Origin: Colius striatus
Taxonomy: Eukaryota; Chordata; Aves; Coliiformes; Coliidae
DNA length: 64,000 nucleotides
Direction of reading: 5' to 3'
NCBI RefSeq assembly: GCF_028858725.1
Contig: NC_084760.1
Location: forward strand, 79,056,367 to 79,120,366
In this document: in pieces, positions 12,701 to 25,533 of the stretch
How the letters are laid out: each line of letters begins with the position of its first letter
Position numbering within the stretch: position 1 is the stretch's first letter
Notes under the pieces: generated by a model
What the model was told of the DNA's origin: nothing
Seen by the model: the letters and a program-made list of their open reading frames with translations, nothing else
Database searches by the model: none
Made by a program: the position numbers and the translations under genes

Positions 12701-15700
12701 ACCTGTCCAGAATCCTGTAAGTGCTGTCATTCTCTCCAAAGACCTACATGCTGCCTCATGTATTATTAGAGATATTAGACCTATATCTGTGGCCTCTCTC
12801 CCTGTCACAGTCCCTACACATCACACACTGACATTGTCCTTTCCTCCTAGCTTTCATAAGGAATGACATTTTTGACATCACCCTATGAGCAAGAAGAAGC
12901 AGAAAAGCAGCAAGCTGTTCAAGGATGAAAACACACAAATCCACCTAGTTAGTGATCTGACAGTTTTGCAGGCAGGTGATATCTCCTGTCGATTTCTTCT
13001 TCAGATGGAAGGAAAAAGGATACATGGAAGACAGTCTCTCACAGTCCAAGGCACCTGGTGAGAAAGCAACTGAGAGTGTTCAGAACCTTCCAAAGTTTGT
13101 TTCATTCTTGTAGGGGATACGCGCACTTTTGGGTATTTCAATTAAACAACCTCCTGGGGCTTCCTCGCTCATTTTGAGAAAATCCTTTCTTATCTGAAAC
13201 ACTTCCCTTGTGCATTTGGACATATGGAAGGATAGAAAATGTGCAGCCTGAGAGAGAAGCCTGGAAAGGCCATCTATTCTAGGAAGAGGTTTGAAGATGC
13301 TGAAAGAGACCGCTTATGTCTCACTGCGGACACTTCTGCCTTCCTATTCTTTTGTTCTCCTTTTTCCCCTCCATTTTTTTCCTGAAAAGAACTTAATAAT
13401 AATCAGTAGTAACAGAAATAGCAGAAAATGACAGATACCTAGAAACTAATAAAGAAGATGGTCTTCTGGGACTGGTCTAGAGTCTGTAACACAATTGGAA
13501 GTCATTGCAGAACCTGACTGCCACATTTCTCCAATCTTTCCATGTCAATTTCTTGCTTTACTTTTTTCCCTTGGTGTCAGCTCTATCTCTATACATCAGC
13601 GCTATATGTAAAGGAACAAAGCATTTAGTGCTTCCCAGTTTTCTGATATAGCTTGATTTTGTTTCAGTCTTTTCTCAAGCTCCTTCTGGAGAAAGATCTG
13701 AATCATGAGTAAATAAGGAGCATGTAAATAAAGAATGAATAAACAGAGTATGAAATGTTTCTCTCTGAATTTTGTTTATTCTTCAGTCATTACCCTCCAT
13801 TTATGTAAAAACAGGTGAAAAGCGACGGGTACAAATATGTTCCAGGCTAGACAAAGTAAAATTGATGGAGACTACAGATGCCAGAGCAAATGAGATCTCT
13901 GAGGGTTCAGAAAGAATCTCACTGACATATCCACTCAATATTCATAGAAATGAGCTCAGGGAACTTTGCTCAATTAAAGCTTGGCTGCAGGGGAAAGAAG
14001 ATCCAAGCTGAACTTAGAAGAAGTGGCTTTCCGGACCCATAAGATCTAGGTCAAAAGAGACATCATTGGCCAAGGAATGCAGTATATTATAATGACATCT
14101 TCCAGAACTGGTGCTTTGGAGAACTCTGGCTTAATGATGCTCATCTCTCAGACTTATACCCCTGATGCCAAGTTAATGCCTCCATAGCTAACCTGGTAGC
14201 ATAGCTATACCTATAAATGCAGACTCCCACAGAAAGAGGGGACTTTTGACCCTACTAGCCAGTGAATAACAATTAGGACAAATTCTGGACCTAGTGACAA
14301 GAAATCTGGAATAAATCCATTGAATTCTTTGAAACTTTGGCAGATTTACAGTAGCATAGAGTGTTTTCACATATTCAGTTGGGGTACTGCAGAGTTGCAT
14401 TGATATAATCATATATCTTCTGTCTATTTCGTTTAGAGAGAGGAAACAACAGGAAACTAGAGCCAGCATTAGCCATCATCTCCCCAGACTCCCTGCAAAA
14501 GCTCCAGAACAGCATGACTTTACCAGTGAAGGTTAAGCAAACCTGCATTGTCATTCCAAACAATGCCTCCCCACATGGTACTGAGTCATATTGATGCGGT
14601 CAATTGCAATAACATCTTATGTTTCTGTGGTACCTTTCATCCCAAAGGAGCCAGTGAGGGATCTGGTTTAGAGGTTTCAGTGGAATGCTTTGACTCTCTT
14701 TTGCTGCACGAGAGCTTATTATTGGTGCTTGCAGCCTTGTTCTGCTTGCCACTGCTGTGAAGCTTGCCCTGGAGCCTACACAGTCTGAAGCTCTGGACGA
14801 CAAATATCATCCGATGACCACCCTAGCAAATACCTCCACCTGAAGCTGCAAGTGAATGTGAAAGGCAGACAGAGAAGAATTACACTTTGCAGATGAAAAC
14901 CAGACAAATCTCACTGCTTCTGCTGTACTGTGTGGTATAAGGTGGGTTATGAGTCTCAAAACAGTGGAAAAATGACCTGACCTACTGAATGTGAAACTGG
15001 ATGAAGCATACAGAGAGATCCAGCCCAAGAGAGAATCTAGGTCAGATGGAGGCCAGGTAAAAGCTGTGCATTTTCATCATGCTGCATTCTCAGATTATGC
15101 CTGGAATATCTAACATGGAGTGGAAGATTTTCCATGTAGAATCTGATTTTCCTCTGCCTCCACTTTCGTCAATAGCTCTTGTGACACTGAAGGCAGAATA
15201 TCATTTAAATGAATTTGATAACTAACTCTGGAAATAAAGGAATTAGGGTCATTAGTAAATCTTTTCACCTTAGAACCTATCCAAACATGATCAAATTGCT
15301 ATCTGGTGTAATCTAATTGAATTCCATGGATTTACAACCACAGACAAATTTTAGCCAATAAAGAGAAGAATACAAATGTTTTATTCTGACATTTGTGACA
15401 TTATAAAGTTAATATAGCTGTGCAACGAAGAGAAGATTTCTGAGTACTTTTGTCTCATTTAGGTCTCATTTATAGTGGAAAGTAATTAAATACATTCCGT
15501 GAAATTGCACAAAGCAGGCAAGAATGCTGAAGAATGTCACTTCATTTGTGGGCCAGAGATGTACTTTGCTATTTCCTGCTGTTTATCTTCTGTTCTGCAA
15601 GTCAGAATTCCCATTTATGTTCAGCTCTTGGCTGCCAACCTACAGCCCACTGGAAGATGCATGTCATTTCCAGAAGAATCTTAGTAAACACTACCAGTGG

Positions 15701-16476
15701 AGAGACATTTCACACTTGGCAATTCATCTGTCAGAGCAAAAGATAGCTTCAAATTATTTCCATGACCATTGTGCAAGTACTCGTGGAAGGAGGCTAACAC
15801 CGAGAAGATAATGCTTAGGGAAGACACGAGGCAATGACAGTTGTCTTACCGTGAGTTTACTACATCAAGTTCATCAGGTCAGTTGAAGAAAATAGAAATA
15901 ATGCTTGCAACAAGCAGCCCAGGGGTACTAGGGCATCCCATGGCTTTGGGGTGGCACTGTGACACCTCTCCTACCCGTGTCATGGTGGGCAGAGCATCTG
16001 CAGCAGGGTAAAAGACCCAGAGAAGTGCTTGCATTGCACAGAGAAATTAAGAGGGCATCCTTCAGCCTCCATAGGATCCTATCCTGTAGAGGTGTCAGAG
16101 CAATAGCCTTCTTCTGTTTCTTTAAGAAGCTCTGGGAGTTGATGATGCACCATCCTAAGAGTAAGGTCATGAAGTTCATGTCTGAATCAAGTGAGGAAAT
16201 GAGGTAGCATTCACCCAAGCACTGCCTGTGCCCTGTTGGACTGTGCTCCCACCACCTTGTTTATCTGTTTATCTGTTCCTCTCTCTCTCCATTTTCTCAT
16301 CTCTCCATCATCTTCCTCCATTTCTTGGGTAAAAGGGAGAACGGGATGATAGTGAATTGGGAAAACAGGATGCCTGACTCACAAGCAGGTATCAGAAACT
16401 GAGGTAAGTACGGGTGTCTTGCAGTCCCTTCCCAGCAGAGAGGCAGAGGAACAAGGAAAGGTGTGCATAGGTCGTG
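9706..16476. other. Intergenic DNA, no recognised gene
   Basis: I recognise no exon or RNA gene here. The longest open stretch is a 138-codon minus-strand frame at 10788-11204, which opens with a TTG codon rather than ATG and resembles no family I know. A possible CR1-like fragment near 12420-12460 is too degraded to call. The rest is ordinary low-CpG sequence. Confidence 0.6.
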
Positions 16477-16502
16477 CATGCACACACATACACACACACA
16501 GA
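16477..16502. repeat. Short CA-repeat
   Basis: An interrupted (CA)n run (GCATGCACACACATACACAC and onward) ends about ten bases before the 3' end of a CR1 element. Microsatellites next to LINE 3' ends are common. Confidence 0.85.
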
Positions 16503-16513
16503 GAAAAAAATTC

Positions 16514-17172
16514 ACAGGATCATTGAATGGTAGGGGTTGGAAGGGACCTTTAGAGATCATGTATTCCAACCCCCTGCTAAAGCAGGTTCACCTAGATCAG
16601 GTTGCACAGGAGTGTGTCCAGGCAGATTTTGAAAACCTTCAGAGAAGGAGACTCCACACCCTCCTTGGGCAGCCTGTGCCAGGGCTCCCTCACCCTCACA
16701 AGAAAGAGGTTTTTTCTTATGTTTAAGCAGAACGTTTTGTGTTCCAGCTTCTATCCATTACCCCTTGTCCTGTCACTGCATACAAAAGAAAAAAAGGGAT
16801 GTTCCAACCTTCACACATCCACTATTTAGATATTTGTAAACGTTAATGAGATCCCTCCCTCAGTCTTCTCTCTTACTAAACAGCCCCAGTTCCCGCAGCC
16901 TTTCCTCATAAGGAAGATAATCCAGTCCCCTGATCATCTTGGTGGCCCTGTGCTGGACTCTGCAGAAGTTCCTCATCCCTCTTGAGCTGGGAAACCCAGA
17001 ACTGGACACAGAACTCCAGATGAGGCCTCACCAGGGCAGAGTAGAGGGGGAGCAAAACCTTCCTCGACCTGCTGGCCACATTCTTCTTGATGCATCCTAG
17101 AATGACATTGGCCTTCTTGGCCTCAAGGGCACATTGCTGGTTCATATTCTCACTCCATCAACACTTTGACAG
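16514..17172 (-). mobile_element. CR1 LINE copy with 3' UTR and the end of ORF2
   Basis: This is the longest CR1 in the window. From left to right on the + strand it shows the reverse complement of the 3' end (GGGGTTGGAAGGGACCTTTA), the CTTGTCCTGTCACTG block, the CAGCCCCAGTTCCCGCAGCC block, and CCAGAACTGGACACAGAACT, then coding sequence for the C-terminal part of the reverse-transcriptase ORF up to about 17172. The copy is 5'-truncated and lies on the minus strand. Its reading frame is broken. Confidence 0.95.
16906..17145 (-). pseudogene. CR1 ORF2 (reverse transcriptase) C-terminal fragment, dead
   Basis: The minus-strand translation contains [20 protein letters not shown] and then [20 protein letters not shown], which are hallmark motifs just after the reverse-transcriptase domain of CR1-family LINEs. 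Full CR1 ORF2 proteins are about 900-1000 residues; only about 60 residues are in frame here. After the KRDEELLQ segment the familiar RVQRRA-type continuation is lost, which indicates a frameshift. Further 5' the element is truncated. It cannot encode a working enzyme and is part of the surrounding CR1 copy rather than a host gene. Confidence 0.9.
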
Positions 17173-20100
17173 CCAAGGGTGTCGTGATTTTTTTCTGTTC
17201 TAAGAAAACAATTTGCCCATCAGGTCCACCAGATCATGAAACCTTTTCCTCAGTACTTCCATAGGACCTGCACCATTCTAATAGGAGTTAACATGGAATA
17301 TATGTGAAATATACATTTGGAAAGCTGACAAAGGTATGACTGAGCAAGATATGATCTGCCTCTGTGAAATATGAATCTACTGTAATTTTTTGCAACATAG
17401 CTAAACCTACCCCTGAGCCTCACTGGCTGGTAGAAAGGTGAAGTACAGGGTTGTTGAACATGAAAAATTGGCAAATTGCAAAAAATCATGGCTCAAAGGT
17501 GAAAGTAGGCTTGCATTCCTTCTTCAAATCTGGATTCTAACCATGCTGAAATGCAACTTTATTATGTAGCCTGGCAAGATTTCAGCAATTTTATTGAAAG
17601 GGCATTTTGTTATGTTTATTATATTTGTCAAAAAGGCATATTATGGTGTTTAAGAGATAGCATATAAATTTATGAAACTTTAACATTTTTGTCAAAAATA
17701 GCCTTTACTGAAAATCAAATAATGCAAGTAGTAAAACCTCCTATCAGACAAATCCAGGTAAAAATTTTCCATCAAGGCACAGACCTATCCACGGAACTGC
17801 CTGTGAAATACTGTCAGTGAAACCTGTGCCATAAAGCATTGGAATAGCTGCTGGGTGTTCACATTTAGGCTGCAGTGCTCCCAGGTGAGTACAGACGGGG
17901 CAATTCTGTCTGTCCTTGCCTGACCACAAGTGTGGGAATTGGAGGGCATCCACTGGTTTTGTCGCCCTAACTTTTGCAACAGGAAGGACAGAGGTTCTGG
18001 CTTGTGTTTTGGCAAATGTAATGCAGTCCATAATAAGCACTTGTCCCTCTGGGCTCCAGAGCAGGACTGGCTGGTGTTGACATAATTGTGCAGGTATGAG
18101 TCACAAGCACATCCTCTGATAGCTCTCCGCTTCTGCCATCACTTTCCTTCTGCAAGTTTTCTTTGCTGCTGTTGTTGCTCTTCATTTTCTGCCATTCATT
18201 TCTGCCTTCCTCCCCACACCCCTCAACTAAAAACTGCCTTGTATTTTGGCTCAGAGAGCTCCCTTCTGGTCCTCTTTCTTTTTTCCTTTGTTCATCCTCC
18301 ACAATACCGCCAATATGGTGTGAAACACTTGATCTCTTCCCCTTTCTTACTTAGGAGGTCTGTCTGGTATTTTGCAATTGATACTCTCATCCTTCTTGGA
18401 GATTGTGATTTGGCAGCAAGACAGGCTGAGGAACTAATTAAGTTATTATTTTGTCAGCTGAGATCTCTGTAGCAGCCATAACAACATTTCCAAAATGATG
18501 ATTTTGGAATGCCATTCCCCAAGTCTCTTCCCTAGGCAGGGAAGGGCTCAGTTACAATAAAATGTTTCCCACATTACTTCCCCTTTGCAAAGGAGCCCTA
18601 AAAAGCTGGAAAGGTTTTGGGGATGATAGACATTGGGAGGTTAAGTAGGAAGAAAATCATGTAGTAAAGAGCTGGAAGAAGAGTAGAGATCAGGAGGGAA
18701 TGCAGTCAGCCCTGCCTGTGTGCCAAGGTAGGCTGTCCTTACGCTGGAGGGGTTCAGCCTAGCATGACTAAACCTTGAAGGGCAGAGAAATTGCTATTTG
18801 AAATCCAGAGGACAGATGAGAGAAGTGGCAGAACGGTCCTCTTATGGATCTATCATTGCTTTTCACCAGCAACCTCTCTGGACCTGCCTTGTCTTGCACT
18901 CTTGGTGAGAAGCCTCAGCACTGCCTTTGCTTGCTATTATCCCTTATTTCACTAAGGGATACATTCAAGGCAGTGCCCAGCAGGGTCTTGTAATAACCTT
19001 ACTAGACCTAAACTCTGATGATGCCAAGAGTGTGACTGTAACTAGCTAAGGGGTAATTAATCTCCTTTCATTTCTACACATCTTGTTTTGGGAAATGTAC
19101 CTCATAAAATGCCATGGGACCTGAAAGCTGACAGTGTCCATCATATTGAAAGTGCCTTGTTTATTGTTCAAACTCTCCCTAGTTGAAGTATCAGTAGACA
19201 TGGATGCATCTTTTAAGCATTTATCTATCTGAAAGTGCTGCAATGGCACTAGTTTGGTTAGGGTAGAGTCATGTGCTGCTGTGATTGCCCTGGATAGTAG
19301 GAAAATGCAAAAGGCTCTGAGAGTGAGGGCGATAAGCGATGGGATGAGATTACTAGGCAAAATTTAGGGGAATAATCATCACCAAACCAAGCTAGCCTGG
19401 AATGGATGCTGCTTTCAGCAAATGTAGCATCAAAATGGGGGTTACAAACCAAACATATTGCAGAAACTGCCTAACTTTTGTTGGCCTAAAATATAATTAA
19501 CTGCAGGGCTTGAAGAACACATTTGTGTGGCTTCCTTCTCTCTGTAACCCCAAGATTCACCTGAACATAAAATCCACTACTAACTTCTTGAGAACCCTCT
19601 TACTGCAGTGGGACAGGAAGTTTATGTTGTGTTTAGGGAGTATTTTTGCCTGGGTCTGCCCTGGCTTTTTGCATAGAGCAAAGATGCTGGATTTAGAGGA
19701 TCTTTTTCATTCTCATAGTCCTAGGTAAGTTAGGACAAGTTTTCTTTTTGCCACCAGCAGAGGCCACAACCTGCACATCACCTTGTACAGCAAATATCAG
19801 ACTCAAAACCTTGGAGAATAAATAGGTACATGGTACATTGTCAGAGACCTTGTTTACAGCCTTGGGGTTTTTTACCCCATTTTTGTCAAAGTTTCATTCC
19901 TTCCTTTTTGCAATGAGCTATGTCCTAAGAGGATCTTTGTCCACTCATACATTTTAGTATATGCTTATACAACTCCAGATCACTCCAGGCAAGCCTGAAC
20001 AGTCTGCTTTCCCTGGGCATGTGATAACCTATGGTTTCTGGATGACTCCTCTTGTATGTCACGCAAGGAGGTTGTGGGGCATGAGATAGTAGATGAGATT

Positions 20101-23100
20101 TTGAGAGCATTATATTCACTAGGCTACTTTTGGGTACAGACATCATTAGCTGAATTGCATTAGCTTGACCCTTGAACCAGTGAGAGCCTACAGTTAAGCA
20201 GATGAATCAACCCTGGCATGAAGCAATATCATATGGGACATCAGCAGGAGGCCAGGCAGAAAAGTTCAAAGTATGGATATGTCCACACAAAACTTAATAC
20301 ACTGCAGCTCATCCAAAGATTTTCACATAAGCGATTTTTTTAAATGAATCCAGTCTATGAAAAGTGAACATTGACTTGCTGTAGTTCACTGTGTGAATTC
20401 AAAGTGTTTCAGGTTTGTAAGAAGAGGGTAGCACAAAAGCTCAAGTAGAATAAGCTGTCCATTAGGTAGCATTTGTCATGTGAATGTGAATGAATAACTG
20501 AGGAAAGCATGTGAACAGCACACATGAGAGAGAGTCATAAAAGAAAGGAGGATCAGAAGAATGTTAGAGTTTCTTTTGCTTCGGAATTTATTTAACCCAC
20601 TGACCTCTTGTTTGTTTAATTCAACATAAAAGGTTACCGAAAGGCCTCCACAGTTCTTGGATGATGTACTGAGGATACCTTAACCCAGCACTTTGGGTTG
20701 GTACCCTTTGGACTGAACATGGTCTTGGCATACTCGCAGTGCTGTCCACTGGCACAGTGATGATTTTGCCCTCTCTTGACGAAGGTTTAACTGTGCCTGG
20801 CAGTGATGAAAGAAATGTATGAAATAGAAACAAAGTAGAAAGAAGTGTATAGATGCAGCTCCATTAATTTTACTCCAGTCTGAATGAACTTGGAAAGCTT
20901 TCTAGGCAAGGTTTTGAAGTGAGGGAATATTAAGCCACTATTTTTTTTTAAATCTATCAACACTAACCTTGATTTAATATTTTCCGTATAACCTCAAACT
21001 CCAGGATTCATAGTCAATCTGACAGGACTTTCAGGGGAGGCTGTACGAGCACTTTGAGGTCACGGAGGTCTTGGAAAACAGATGTCCTTAATATCTGAAT
21101 GTTGTTAACAGTTCAGAAGAGTTTCTTGTTCACTGGCAGCCTCATTTGGTCTGTGGTAGCCCGGCATCTATTACCTTAAAGAGAATTTGCTTCAGACACA
21201 GAGGTCAGTATGGCTATTGCCATAACTGGTGAAGACCTGAGATCCATGAATGTTTGGAACATTGTTTACTGTGAGAATAATATACTGTGCTTTTAGGGCC
21301 TTGAGAAACAAATCAACAGGGGGAGAGGAAAAAAATGGCTCTGAGGACATCGATTAGCTTCCCCAGTGCAGCTTGCGTGCCTCACAATGGGATAGGAACA
21401 AGTACTTGTCATCTCAGTCTCTCTTTCCCCTTCCTCTGCCTGTGCTGCTCCTTTCTCATCCTTTCCATGAGTCTGTTGAAACCTCTGCCTCCATACCACT
21501 AAGTCCTTGATGCTCCTGTAAAATATGCAGAATGAGCGTATGAGAGACTGGATGGGCTCCTAACTGCTCCCTGGGCTGGCAGCTTAAAGCAGAGCAGCTT
21601 GTAGATGAACAGATGGCAGCATTCAAAATACCTGGGCTACATGGAGCCAGGGCCTTGAGTCCCGGTAGGGCCAATTCAGACAGCTATTCCCAGTTGCTTA
21701 ACTGCAGTCTGCATATCTTCCTCTCTCTACCACTAGATAAGACTGAAGGCTGTGCCTGGTTTCTATGCCTGCTGTACATTTTGTAGCACTCTTGGTGAAG
21801 GCTGGGGTTTCCCCAGTGGTTTTGGGTAATGTTTGCAGCAGGAATGATACAAATATCTAATTGGCAGGAATCCTAGACCTTCTGGGGAGCTAAATTTCCT
21901 AGGGAGGTATTCAATAGATAAGATATTCTGCCACACATATATCAATATTTACAATTTCTAGGACCAATCTTGAGAGCCTTATTGAATAGCTGGAAAAAGT
22001 CACATATATTTTGACAGTGCTAAGCAAGCACTTCAGGCTTCAATTCTCATTTATAATGTGCTTTGGGATTAAAGGTGTCCTATAAATATGATTATTATTA
22101 ATAACAATATCATTGCAAGTCCCAAAAGAGTGAGCTAGGAACAGATACAGGGTATTCTGCATGTTTGTTAAACCAAACATAACCACTACAGGAGACAGAG
22201 TTATTCCTGCCTTTTATTAGAATGAATCAGAGAAGCAATAGGAACAAATAAGATCAAAAAGACCCTCTGTATTAAATACATCTCTGACTACTCTTGCAAG
22301 CCAGATATCAAATTTTGTACTGTTTTCCAGAGGCTGATTTTTAGTCTATAGTCTTCATCTGATTTTACAGTCAGCATTACTTCAAGCTTGTTACATTTGT
22401 AACAGGACACAAATACTGCACCATTAATTTAATTTAATTTGCATTTCAGAATTATTCAACTGGAGTAAACTGAACACAATTTGATTGAAACTGTCCTGCA
22501 GGACTGGCTTTAAGTGCATTCAACAAGAGTGCTTTATAAATAATGGCAGCATTTGGTACACAAAAGACATCCTCTCATACTGGAGGATTTGCAGGAGTCA
22601 TTAGTAGACAAGGGAAAAGCAACACTGGCAAGAACCGAACTAAACTGCACACTTCTGTTCTGAAGTCCATTTTTCACTACATGTGCCTTCAGAAAAGACT
22701 TCAGCTGCAGAACACGATGATCTTCCACACATAGGTCCTAGAGAAAGCGATTGCTAACTTTGGTGTTTCACTAGGACAGAAGCATCAGGACTTAAGTAAC
22801 TGTTCAAGAGAACCTTGCTATAAAAGGAATGAGGAATATCAATGTTCGTTTCACAGTGGCTCTTAGAAACCCTAGTCAATGATGGAGATACTGTTGTAAA
22901 GACACCACAGAACCAAAAAACCATCTCCCCCTTCCAGATGTGAGTATCTAAAAGGCAGTGGGTAGACAGGACAGTGGATAGGATGAACAGATTCCTGTTC
23001 ATCAGTATGATGGGTGGTGGCCAAACCACCATCGAGTTCTTCATAGACAGTACAGTAAAGGAGGGGTTTCAACGGAGATTTGGAAAGATAATGAGGGTCT

Positions 23101-25030
23101 TTACTGGTCTTTACTAAGATTCCTCCCAATAACTGCAAGGAAAAAAATGTGCAGAAGTGTTTCTATAAAAATGTTAACAAGTGAGAAAGAGACAGACAGA
23201 ATGATGAGAAGGGAAAAGACATTGTCATAGCAAAGGAGAGCTCTTTGGCAGGGAGGGAAGGGTCTTGACAGGAAAGATAAATAGCTTGTGCTTGATGGAG
23301 TAAAGAAGAAGAATGTAAGAGATAGGAGCAAAGAATGTGTAAAATCCTCAAACTGATGGATTAGGAAGATGATCTTTACAGCAGTATTTTGCAGGCATGT
23401 GCAGACTAAAATTACACTTGGCAGGAACAAAGAGGAGGGTGTTTCAGAGACCAAAATGCCAGACAATTGAATTTTAGCCAGGTTAGATAAGGTCTTCTGA
23501 TGCTTTTAAATGGGAAGGCTAGGATACTACCAGCATCTTTCCTATCTTGCCTGAGAGTGAAAGGAAGAGTTTTGAAACACTGTTTTTCCTTCTGATTATG
23601 ATACTATCATTTTTATATGAATGTCTTTTGTTCCAACTTCTGAAAGCCTGCAGAATCTGTGAGATGCTCCCACTCACATATGTGGGAGAAGGACATGGCC
23701 TCAAAAGCTGTAGGTTATAAGATCTTTGATGTCCTGGCATCTGTCTAACTGATCTCACATAAGCTCTAAACGAGCTTTTGAAGGTGTCACTATTAGGATA
23801 AATAAGTGAGATTTGCTAGTGCTGATTTGGTGGTGCCTAATAGGTGGGAAATCCAGGTCAATCCCCTTATGGAAAAAAGGGATTCTGTTTCAGACCCCTG
23901 TGAATTTTGTGATGTGTCACAGTGAGACATCCGATTATGAAGAAACAGAATTGCCATGCTGCACAGAACAAATGGACCATATAGTTTAATAATCCTGCTG
24001 TGACAGTGCCTGGTGAAATGCCTCAGATTAAGTACAGGGAATCTAGCAGAAGATAAGTAGGGAATGACTTTCTAACAGGGGAAGTTTCTTTTTAACTCTT
24101 ATCAGATAGCAACTAGCCTAGGCCCCGAAGCAAGAGGGTTTATATCCTTTCGTAACAAAAGAAAATATGTATTCTATTTAATGAGAACATCCCCAATTAC
24201 ATTATCCATATAAATGTCTAATCCTTTTTTAAAATCCTACTAAGCTCTTAGGCTTAATGTTATCTTATGGGAATGAGCTAATTAGGCATTGTATAAAATG
24301 TATTTCTTTTTAACAGTTTTATACTTGCTGCCTTTTGCTTCCATTGAACATCCCCCTGTCATATTCTGGAAGAGTGAGCAGGAGTATTTATTTTTCTTTC
24401 TTTCTACCACCCACCTTTTCCATAGCCCAGTCAGGAACCTCCTCGCTGATATGCAGCTTCCAGTGTTACCAGAGCTTCCCCATTTGAACACCATATTTCA
24501 TGTCATTTTGCAATTTCTGCCACTTGTATCTGAGAGCCTTATTCACTATCCCCACCAAAATGGGAAACCAGAGCAGGACAACAAGATTATGCCAATTACT
24601 TATACAAGGGCATTACCGTTATTTCAGACTGCTTTGCCCCATACTGTGGTAGATTGACATTATTGCACATTCGATCACCTTGTTATGCCTTGAGCAAGAG
24701 AATCTGCTGCACCCTCCCTCCCTTGTGGCACCACAGCTCCCTTCCCAGTACATGACAGCTCAAGTAAAACGCTCTCCACCGCCCATTCTGGAGGCACTGT
24801 CCTGTGTCTGCCAGCGTAGGAACAAGCCCATACCAGCGCCTGCTCTCAGGAGCTGCTTTTGCCCTTGCTCCATCTCCTCTAGACATGAGGAGACTCCATG
24901 GTAGCTTCAGTGTTGTAGGAGTTTCCAGTCTCCTGGAAACTCAGAGTTTCCTGCCGAGTCATGAGGTTCAGACTGGACTCCCTTGCTTTCTAAATGCTTT
25001 CTGAGCCTAGGTAGGGCTGGATCCAATCTT
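17173..25030. other. Intergenic DNA, no recognised gene
   Basis: I find no supported exon or RNA gene. The only repeat I can name is an old MIR/L2-type tail near 22050-22110. Open frames are up to about 128 codons (18086-18472, 24289-24657) but resemble no known protein and lack CpG-rich promoters. The sequence near 23160-23340 is purine-rich on the + strand. Confidence 0.6.
22050..22110 (+). repeat. Ancient MIR/L2-type SINE 3' tail
   Basis: GTGCTTTGGGATTAAAGGTG followed by a TCCTATAAATATGATTATTA stretch has the layout of the conserved 3' tail shared by MIR and L2-type elements in amniotes (GTGCTTTGAGATCC, then GGCGCTATATAAATG, then a TTATTATTA run). The 5' part is not recognisable. Confidence 0.55.
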
Positions 25031-25533
25031 TGCCCTGACTGTAAACAAGAGTTCGGACTCCAGGTTCTGGCACAGAGTATGTTTATTATGGCTCGAGCTG
25101 GACCCTCTCTATGAGAATGGTCTCAAACCAAGAACTCTCTGGGTTATTATTCATTTACAATCCAAGTTCTTCTCCTCTCTTGTGAAGGCTTGGTCCAACA
25201 GTAATTTTTGAGTCTCAGGTCATCTTCTTGCTTCTTTCTCCATCTCCAGATGGTTTCTGTTGCTTATCTCAGTTTTACGCAGATTTATAATCCTTTAATG
25301 CTATCTGCACTTGGGTGTCATCAGTGTCACCAGTCTTTTGTTAACTTCAGGTAAGATGATTTCCTCCCCCTCCATCTAGTTTATGTTTAACACCAAACAG
25401 CTCCCAATGCTTTGTCATCCTGAAGTCTGTGGACTTGTTCAGCCTTAGCAAGTTTCAATTCATCTTGGTTTTGCACAATTAATCCTAATATGTATTCTAA
25501 TTTCCAACAGTCAAATCTTCCTCTTACACCTCA
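25031..25533 (-). mobile_element. Probable endogenous retrovirus LTR, minus strand
   Basis: Read on the minus strand this segment has the order expected of an LTR: a TATA-like ATTATAAATC near 25284-25293, then an AATAAA polyadenylation signal at 25082-25087 about 200 bases later, then a GGAGTCCGAACTCTTGTTTA-type U5 end near 25040. Just upstream of the LTR start (plus-strand 25534-25558) lies a purine-rich stretch, AAAAAGGAGGGGAAAG in minus-strand reading, that could be the polypurine tract. If so, this is a 3' LTR with some internal sequence to its right. Exact ends are uncertain because no clean target duplication was found. The family is not recognised. Confidence 0.5.
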
